Positions 6,284-11,432 of a stretch of DNA of 11,432 nucleotides are shown piece by piece. A program made the position numbers and the translations under genes. The notes below the pieces were generated by a model, which was not told the origin of the DNA, did not search any database, and was given only the letters and a program-made list of their open reading frames with translations. Every line of letters starts with the position of its first letter. Positions within the stretch are counted from its first letter, which is position 1. Origin of the DNA: Desulfarculales bacterium UBA702 (GTDB taxonomy: Bacteria > Desulfobacterota > Syntrophobacteria > Syntrophobacterales > Syntrophobacteraceae); assembly GCA_002298165.1 (NCBI GenBank), contig DBMI01000013.1, forward strand, positions 1 through 11,432, given 5' to 3'.

Positions 6284-7090
6284 TCAGGGCATGGCTCCAA
6301 GCAAGCTTTTGAGGTGCAGTTCGGGATCCTCGGACCTCATCAGGGTTTCTCCGATGAGGAAGTTGAAAATGCCGGAGTCCAGCAGCTTAACGATATCATT
6401 CCTGCCGCTGATTCCGCTCTCCGATACGAGTACATGTTCCTCTCCGACAAGCCGGGCGAGGTCGATTGAGGTTTGAATATCGGTTCGAAATGTAGCGAGA
6501 TCACGGTTATTTATGCCGATGAGCCGCGCACCGGCGGACATTGCCGTTTCCAGTTCGCCCGAGTTATGCACTTCCACCAGGGAATCAAGCGCGACACTTT
6601 CACAGATGGAAATCAACTCGCGCAGAAACTCAGGAGAAAGCGCCCGGACTATCAATAAAACAGCGTCCGCCCCGATTACCGCCGACTCATAGACCTGGTA
6701 GGTACTTACAATGAAATCTTTCCTCAGTACGGGCACTGAAGCAACGCCGCGAACGCTTCTCAGGTCATCCCTGCTCCCATTAAAGAACTCGCTTTCGGTA
6801 AGGACTGAAATTGCCGCGGCCCCGCCCCTCTGGTATGTCTCGGCGTATAATTTAGGGTCGATCCCTTCCCGGATCGGTCCTTTTGATGGTGAGGCTCGCT
6901 TTATTTCCGCAATTACGTTCATTCCGAAAGGTCCCGGCGAAGCAAGCCTGTAGAATAGCGAGCGTTTGCCGTTGAGCTTCTCGGCCTCATGCCGTAGTAT
7001 TGCTTCCGGCACCTTCCTTGAAGCAGCCCCAATCTCGCGCCTCTTTTGTTTCAAAATTTTTGAAAGAAAATCAGACATCGATCTATCCAT
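6284..7090 (-). CDS. trpC: Indole-3-glycerol phosphate synthase
   Basis: TrpC closes the pyrrole ring, converting CdRP to indole-3-glycerol phosphate with loss of CO2 and water. It is a separate protein here, not fused to TrpF as in E. coli. The 268 residues cover one TIM barrel. Signatures are VIAEIKRASPSKGPI from 59, with Glu62 and Lys64; SVLTESEFFNGS at 95-106; LRKDFI at 122-127, with the catalytic Lys124; LVEVHN with Glu173; IGINNRDLATF at 191-201; VSESGI at 222-227; and FLIGETLM near 244. The ATG abuts the trpD stop (TAAATG), which suggests coupled translation. A second ATG four codons later (MSDFL) would also serve. No lesions are seen. Confidence 0.96.
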   Translation of the reverse strand: MDRSMSDFLSKILKQKRREIGAASRKVPEAILRHEAEKLNGKRSLFYRLASPGPFGMNVIAEIKRASPSKGPIREGIDPKLYAETYQRGGAAAISVLTESEFFNGSRDDLRSVRGVASVPVLRKDFIVSTYQVYESAVIGADAVLLIVRALSPEFLRELISICESVALDSLVEVHNSGELETAMSAGARLIGINNRDLATFRTDIQTSIDLARLVGEEHVLVSESGISGRNDIVKLLDSGIFNFLIGETLMRSEDPELHLKSLLGAMP

Positions 7091-8107
7091 TTAGCTGTTC
7101 GAATTGGTGAATCTGACAAGCTCGTTGAGTTTCTCAATTGCTCTGCCTTCATCGATTGCCGCCTGGGCCATCCTGATGCCCGCGGCAAAGTCATTTGCAA
7201 TTCCCGCCGAAACCAGGGCCGCCCCCGCATTGACGGCAACAACATCTCTTTTTGGGCCTTTTTCCCCCTCAAGAATTTTTCTTGTGATTACCGCATTTTC
7301 CACGGGGTTTCCTCCTGCCATATCGACCTGCTCCGCCCTGCGTCCGATAAGTTGTTCCGGCGTCACATCGAAAGTGCGAATCATCCCATTATTAAGCTCG
7401 GAGACCCTGGTCGGAGCGCAAACGCTGATCTCGTCCAGTCCTTCATGCCCGTGCACCACCAGGGCTCTTTTTGCGCCGAGAAGTTTAAGGGCCTGGGCAA
7501 ACATTTCGGTAAGTGTTGGTGAGTAGACGCCTATCAACTGGCAATTAGCTCCGGCCGGATTGGTAAGCGGCCCCAGCATGTTGAAGATGGATCGGACAGC
7601 GAGTTCCTTCCTTGCCCTTGCCGCATGCCGCATGGCACCGTGAAATTTTGGAGCGAAAAGAAAGCCGATTCCGATTTCCTGGACGGCCTCTTCGACCACC
7701 TCGGGGCCTACTTCGAGATTAACGCCCAGGGTTTCGAGCAGATCCGCGCTCCCGCACTTGCTAGAAACAGACCGGTTTCCATGTTTTGCAACAGTAACTC
7801 CGCAGCCTGCCACGACAAAGGCGGCAGTCGTCGAGATGTTGAAGGTGTTTAGTGAATCACCGCCAGTTCCGCAGGTGTCCACCACAACATCCGCGTTGGT
7901 CTGAATTCGGGTGGCTTTTCGTCGCATTGCACGCGCCGCTCCGGCAAGCTCGGAAAAGGTTTCCCCTTTTGTGGCGAGTGCCGCCATGAGAGCACCGATT
8001 TGAGAATCGGTCGCATTTCCTGACATTATTTCGCCCATCAGCCCGGCCATTTCCTCTTCTTGAAGATCCTGTCTACGGATGAGCCTTCCAAGGCTTTCGC
8101 GAATCAT
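7091..8107 (-). CDS. trpD: Anthranilate phosphoribosyltransferase
   Basis: TrpD transfers phosphoribose from PRPP to anthranilate. The start is taken at the ATG at 8107 (protein MIRESLGRL...), giving 338 residues, the usual length. The frame stays open upstream to 8281, but those 58 extra codons lie inside trpG and do not look like TrpD. The chosen ATG overlaps the trpG stop as ATGA and has AAGGA about eight bases upstream. Family motifs are DTCGTGGDSLNTFNIS at 77-92, with the PRPP-binding GTGGD at 80-84; the KHGNR motif at 108-112; SSKCGSADLLETLG at 115-128; and the HGHEGLDEIS segment, whose Asp-Glu pair binds magnesium. The protein is unfused, so glutamine amidotransferase activity comes from the separate TrpG. 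Confidence 0.96.
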   Translation of the reverse strand: MIRESLGRLIRRQDLQEEEMAGLMGEIMSGNATDSQIGALMAALATKGETFSELAGAARAMRRKATRIQTNADVVVDTCGTGGDSLNTFNISTTAAFVVAGCGVTVAKHGNRSVSSKCGSADLLETLGVNLEVGPEVVEEAVQEIGIGFLFAPKFHGAMRHAARARKELAVRSIFNMLGPLTNPAGANCQLIGVYSPTLTEMFAQALKLLGAKRALVVHGHEGLDEISVCAPTRVSELNNGMIRTFDVTPEQLIGRRAEQVDMAGGNPVENAVITRKILEGEKGPKRDVVAVNAGAALVSAGIANDFAAGIRMAQAAIDEGRAIEKLNELVRFTNSNS

Positions 8108-8697
8108 CTGCCGTTTCCTTCCCGATCCTGGTTTGCCAATTCGATAAAATTCCGTAGCAGTCGTTTCCCAACCGGGGTCATTATGGACTCGGGGTGAAAT
8201 TGTACCCCTTCTGTCATGTGGCTCCGGTGGCGGATCCCCATTATTTCGCCATCCTCGGAATGAGCGGTAATTTCGAGGCAATCCGGAAAGCCCTCTTCCG
8301 ATACCGCAAGCGAATGGTACCGCATTGCCTGAAAGGGATTCCCGATTCCCTTGTATATGGTTCGCCCGTCCGTGCTAACGGTCGAGGTTTTCCCGTGCAT
8401 CAGCTTTTTTGCATGGATTACTCTTGCGCCGAAAGCAGCCGCTATCGCCTGGTGTCCGAGACAGATCCCAAGGATTGGAGTTTTGCCGGAAAACTCGGAG
8501 ATGGCCTGCATCGATACCCCCGCGTCTTCTGGGCGGCATGGCCCAGGAGAAATCACAATAGCATTGGGTGCGGCGTTACGGATATCTTCGACATTTACCG
8601 TATCATTTCGAGCCACTTCGACTTCAGCGCCAAGCATTCGAAAATATTGATACAGGTTATAGGTGAACGAGTCGTAGTTATCGATCATGAACAGCAT
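8104..8697 (-). CDS. trpG: Anthranilate synthase glutamine amidotransferase component
   Basis: TrpG hydrolyses glutamine and channels ammonia to TrpE for anthranilate synthesis. The 197 residues form a single class I glutamine amidotransferase domain. MIDNYDSFTYNLYQY opens the protein. ISPGPCRPEDAG at 49-60 forms the oxyanion region. GICLGHQ holds the nucleophile Cys79, and GVQFHPES holds His168 and Glu170, completing the triad. The gene starts 25 bases after trpE, with a strong purine-rich site (AAGGAAGGA) before the ATG, and it overlaps trpD by four bases. Such proteins are sometimes shared with para-aminobenzoate synthase (PabA). The position between trpE and trpD makes the tryptophan role the main assignment. 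Confidence 0.96.
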   Translation of the reverse strand: MLFMIDNYDSFTYNLYQYFRMLGAEVEVARNDTVNVEDIRNAAPNAIVISPGPCRPEDAGVSMQAISEFSGKTPILGICLGHQAIAAAFGARVIHAKKLMHGKTSTVSTDGRTIYKGIGNPFQAMRYHSLAVSEEGFPDCLEITAHSEDGEIMGIRHRSHMTEGVQFHPESIMTPVGKRLLRNFIELANQDREGNGR

Positions 8698-8722
8698 CTC
8701 GGGTCCTTCCTTCCCAGGCTAA

Positions 8723-10243
8723 TCATGCAGCCGAATGAGTTTTAGGCACAGCAGCCGTCTTTTTATCTGAATCACTTCTGTCGAGCATCTGCAGGGCCTT
8801 CTGAATCGACTTGGCCTTATTGATGGTCTCGAGTCTTTCGCGCTCCGGGTCCGAATCGGCCACTATTCCGGCACCCGCCCGTACTGTCAGGACTCCGTCC
8901 CGTATGCATGCCGTACGGATGACAATAGCAAGGTCCATGTTGCCGTTGAATGAGACATAGCCTATCGCTCCTCCATAAGGTCCGCGTGGGGAGTCCTCCA
9001 GTTCGGCTATAATCTCCATCGCCCGAACTTTTGGCGCACCGCTCAGGGTTCCGGCCGGGAATGTTGCCTGGAAAAGATCAAAAGCATCCAGGCCCTCTTG
9101 AAGGTCGCAGTTGATGTTCGAGACCAGGTGCATTACGTGGGAATAACGCTCGACCACCATGAGATCGGTTACCTGGACCGTACCGGTTTCGGCTACCCGC
9201 CCGAGGTCGTTTCGACCAAGATCGACCAGCATGAGATGCTCGGCCCGTTCTTTTTCATCCTGGAGCAGTTCGTCGGCGAGCTTTCGATCATCCTGCTCGT
9301 TTTTGCCGCGAGGCCGCGTTCCCGCGATCGGGCGAAGTGTAGCCGTGCCGTTTTCAAGTCTGACCATCGCCTCCGGGGATGAGCCTACAAGGACGGTTTC
9401 CTCAAAATGGAGAAAATATAGATACGGGGAAGGATTTATGAAGCGCTGGGCTCGGTAGAGTGACCATGGATCGGGAGGACTCGGGCATGTAAATCGTTGA
9501 GAGTAGACGGCCTGGATTATGTCGCCTTCAGTTATATACTCTTTTATCCTGGCAACGCCGTCCCTGAAAATTCCCGGATCGACTTCAGCGCCAAGCGGGA
9601 ACGGACCGGGGGCGACGTGAAATGCTTCATCGACACCTTTTGCGAGCTTGGAGCGCATTTCGACAAGTACTTCCAGGGCATGGTCGTAGGCTTCATCCGC
9701 TTTTCCCTCTTCGACCATTCCGTATGCGACAAGTGTAAGGGTGTGCCGGACGTTATCAAAGATAAATAGCTGCCCAGGCAGGATGAAATGAGCGAGCGGC
9801 ACATCATCGGCAAGCTTGTTCGGAATATCTTCGAAAAAGGAAACGAATTCGTATGAGAAAAACCCGACCATCCCTCCCCAGAATCGCGGAAGTTGCGTGA
9901 GCGCAACCGGAGTGTAGCGCGACATTATGCGGCGCAAGACCTCCAGTGGCTTGCCCTCATGGCGGACCCGCTCTTTTTGGCCACCCTCTGCAATAACCAC
10001 TTCTTCTCGGAAAACCTGTATGGACTTTACCGCGGAGTTTCCAAGGAAACTGTACCTCCCCCAGCGCTCGCCCCCTTCCATGCTTTCCAGCAGGAAAACA
10101 GGCCCCTTCCCCTTGTAGATTTTTGCCAGGGCAGATACTGGCGTTTCGGTATCGGCAAGGATCTCAAGGCAGACCGGAATGATGTTTCCTCTCTCAGCCA
10201 TATTCCTGAATTCTGATCTTTCCGGGTAAAACCCCAATTCCAT
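8723..10243 (-). CDS. trpE: Anthranilate synthase component I
   Basis: TrpE converts chorismate plus ammonia to anthranilate and pyruvate, the committed and normally feedback-inhibited step of tryptophan synthesis. The 506-residue protein has an N-terminal domain with the LLES motif at 51-54 in VFLLESMEGGERWGRYSFLG, the region that binds inhibitory tryptophan. This suggests feedback control is retained. The chorismate-binding domain shows LVGSSPEAMVR near 285-295, PIAGTRPRG at 305-313, LVDLGRNDLGRV at 339-350, PAGTLSGAPKVRAMEII at 396-412 and AGAGIVADSDPERE near 456-469. The segment from residue 490 is a polar, non-conserved tail. The ATG at 10243 has AGGAG five bases upstream, which supports it over a later in-frame ATG at 10201. 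The gene follows aroF after a 97-base gap with possible regulatory structure. Confidence 0.97.
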   Translation of the reverse strand: MELGFYPERSEFRNMAERGNIIPVCLEILADTETPVSALAKIYKGKGPVFLLESMEGGERWGRYSFLGNSAVKSIQVFREEVVIAEGGQKERVRHEGKPLEVLRRIMSRYTPVALTQLPRFWGGMVGFFSYEFVSFFEDIPNKLADDVPLAHFILPGQLFIFDNVRHTLTLVAYGMVEEGKADEAYDHALEVLVEMRSKLAKGVDEAFHVAPGPFPLGAEVDPGIFRDGVARIKEYITEGDIIQAVYSQRFTCPSPPDPWSLYRAQRFINPSPYLYFLHFEETVLVGSSPEAMVRLENGTATLRPIAGTRPRGKNEQDDRKLADELLQDEKERAEHLMLVDLGRNDLGRVAETGTVQVTDLMVVERYSHVMHLVSNINCDLQEGLDAFDLFQATFPAGTLSGAPKVRAMEIIAELEDSPRGPYGGAIGYVSFNGNMDLAIVIRTACIRDGVLTVRAGAGIVADSDPERERLETINKAKSIQKALQMLDRSDSDKKTAAVPKTHSAA

Positions 10244-10263
10244 TTCTTCTCCTGTTCTATTAA

Positions 10264-10312
10264 CCGCCCTTCAGATTGGACAGGACATTGGTGGGCGGAA
10301 CTTTACCCACCA
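10264..10312 (-). promoter_or_regulatory. Alternative hairpins between aroF and trpE, possible regulatory leader
   Basis: On the minus strand TGGTGGG (plus 10306-10312) pairs with CCCACCA (plus 10289-10295) around a ten-base loop. A second stem would pair CCGCCC (plus 10293-10298) with GGGCGG (plus 10264-10269). The two stems share bases 10293-10295, so they cannot form together. The second one ends about 20 bases before the trpE ATG. Neither is followed by a U tract, so this is not a classical terminator. Any control would more likely act on translation or mRNA processing. The regulatory role is inferred. Confidence 0.3.
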
Positions 10313-10340
10313 GAAACCTGTGCGGTTCTCAGCAGTGACA

Positions 10341-11417
10341 TCAGGCCGTCGCGGCGGTATTATGCGTTCCAGTCGCCTCAGCCTGCCCATTTTCCGCGAG
10401 TCCGTTTGTCGAAGCCTTGTAGACATCGAAGATGGGGCCGATTTGTCTGCACAGATCAACGAACTGGGCCGGGTAGAGCGATTGAGGACCGTCGCTGAGT
10501 GCTTTTTCCGGCGCGTGGTGCACCTCGACCATAAGCCCATGGCAACCAACGGCTACCGCCGCCCTGCTAAGCGGTATTACCTGGTCGCGCCGACCGGCGG
10601 CGTGACTTGGATCGACAATTACCGGGAGGTGGGTTTCCTGGCGGACCACCGGGATTGCAGAAAGGTCCAGTGTGTTTCGGCTATGGTGGGCAAAGGTCCT
10701 GACCCCGCGCTCGCAAAGGATTACTCGGTCGTTTCCACCCTCCATGATATATTCGGCGGCCATTAGAAGCTCCTCTATGGTGGCCGACATTCCCCTTTTC
10801 AGCAGTACGGGTTTTTTGGCCTTGCCGGCGCGACGCAGCAGGCTGAAATTCTGCATGTTGCGTGCGCCTATCTGAATTATGTCCGCATACTCTTCGACCA
10901 TATCGAGAACCTCGTGGTCGATTGCTTCGGTAACCACAGGCATACCGGTTTCGGAACGAACCTTGGCGAGAATCTTAAGGCCACCCTCTCCCAATCCCTG
11001 GAAGGCATAAGGCGAGGTCCGAGGCTTGAAAGCACCGCCTCTCAGGATCTGAGCGCCGGCTTTCTTCACCGCCTTTGCAATGGTCATCATCTGGAGTTCG
11101 CTTTCCACTGCGCAGGGGCCAGCCATGATCGTAAGGTGGCCGTTTCCGATGTGGACCCCTCCAACATCGATGACGGTATCCCAGGATTGAGATTCGCGGC
11201 TAACCAGCTTATACGGGCGCGTTACGGGGATTGCCTCCTTTACGCCGGGAAGAGATGACAGGTAAGCTGCATCCACCGGGCCTTTGTTATAGAGTACGCA
11301 AATGGCAACCCTTTCGCCTCCCGGAATAGACCTAGCCGAGTAACCTTTCTGTTCGATTGCCTTAGCGACGAGATCGATCTCGGCGGGCGCGGCATTCTTT
11401 CTCATTACGACCAGCAT
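10341..11417 (-). CDS. aroF: 3-deoxy-D-arabino-heptulosonate-7-phosphate (DAHP) synthase, type I-beta with N-terminal regulatory domain
   Basis: This enzyme condenses phosphoenolpyruvate and erythrose-4-phosphate to DAHP, the first step of the shikimate pathway. Residues 1 to about 70 form a small ferredoxin-like/ACT-like regulatory domain, as in the Thermotoga maritima enzyme, followed by the catalytic TIM barrel. Visible motifs are MAGPCAVES at 98-106, LRGGAFKPRTSPYAFQGLG at 125-143, QIGARNMQNF at 182-191, LLKRG at 205-209 and PVIVDPSHAAGRR at 265-277. The expected metal ligands fall at Cys102, His272, Glu298 and Asp309, the numbers I recall for the Thermotoga protein, which supports this ATG over the one four codons on. 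The last 25 or so residues are a low-complexity, polar tail. It heads the trp cluster, implying supply of chorismate for tryptophan. The effector that inhibits it cannot be read from sequence. Only 15 bases lie upstream, so the promoter is not in view. Confidence 0.95.
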   Translation of the reverse strand: MLVVMRKNAAPAEIDLVAKAIEQKGYSARSIPGGERVAICVLYNKGPVDAAYLSSLPGVKEAIPVTRPYKLVSRESQSWDTVIDVGGVHIGNGHLTIMAGPCAVESELQMMTIAKAVKKAGAQILRGGAFKPRTSPYAFQGLGEGGLKILAKVRSETGMPVVTEAIDHEVLDMVEEYADIIQIGARNMQNFSLLRRAGKAKKPVLLKRGMSATIEELLMAAEYIMEGGNDRVILCERGVRTFAHHSRNTLDLSAIPVVRQETHLPVIVDPSHAAGRRDQVIPLSRAAVAVGCHGLMVEVHHAPEKALSDGPQSLYPAQFVDLCRQIGPIFDVYKASTNGLAENGQAEATGTHNTAATA

Positions 11418-11432
11418 GGCTTTCTCTTTTCT

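Noticed and set aside
8108..8281. Upstream extension of the trpD frame by 58 codons
   Set aside because: It lies wholly inside trpG, shows no TrpD homology, and the internal ATG at 8107 has a ribosome binding site and gives the standard protein length.
1..11432. CRISPR array, transposase, integrase or rRNA/tRNA genes
   Set aside because: I saw no regularly spaced repeats and no reading frame with the relevant motifs, and no stretch that folds as a tRNA, on either strand.

Overview
The window carries two blocks of genes, all on the minus strand. At the high-coordinate end (about 3489-11417) is a complete tryptophan biosynthesis operon headed by a DAHP synthase. In transcription order it reads aroF-trpE-trpG-trpD-trpC-trpF-trpB-trpA. 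At the low-coordinate end (1-2944) is a restriction-modification (R-M) cassette: an N6-adenine DNA methyltransferase, a PaeR7I/XhoI-type restriction endonuclease, and the start of a third gene for a small membrane-anchored protein that runs off the window edge. The cassette lies downstream of trpA, separated from it by about 570 bp of palindrome-rich intergenic DNA.

The organism is bacterial. The pieces that suggest a Desulfobacterota (former Deltaproteobacteria, for example Syntrophobacterales-like) genome are a type I-beta DAHP synthase with an N-terminal regulatory domain fronting an unfused trpEGDCFBA cluster, a separate trpG, moderate GC (by eye around 55% in the trp genes), and a divergent TrpF. 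This placement is inference, not proof. The R-M end looks more AT-rich, especially the partial third gene and the promoter region, and PaeR7I-like cassettes are typical mobile passengers. The simplest reading is a conserved housekeeping operon with a horizontally acquired defence cassette next to it.

In the trp operon, AroF commits carbon to the shikimate pathway. TrpE and TrpG make anthranilate from chorismate and glutamine. TrpD adds phosphoribose, TrpF isomerises the product, TrpC closes the indole ring, and TrpA/TrpB convert indole-3-glycerol phosphate and serine to tryptophan. Every step from chorismate to tryptophan is present. Junctions from trpG to trpB are stop/start overlaps or direct abutments (ATGA, TAAATG, TGAATG, ATGA), so translation is probably coupled. 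The aroF-trpE gap holds two mutually exclusive hairpins and a tandem-Trp-codon reading frame that could be regulatory. A hairpin followed by eight U residues between trpA and the R-M genes probably ends the trp transcript.

In the R-M cassette the methyltransferase comes first and its TAG stop directly touches the endonuclease ATG. The third gene starts nine bases after the endonuclease stop. The predicted target by family is CTCGAG, which occurs three times in the window. No RNA gene, CRISPR array, transposase or integrase was seen.
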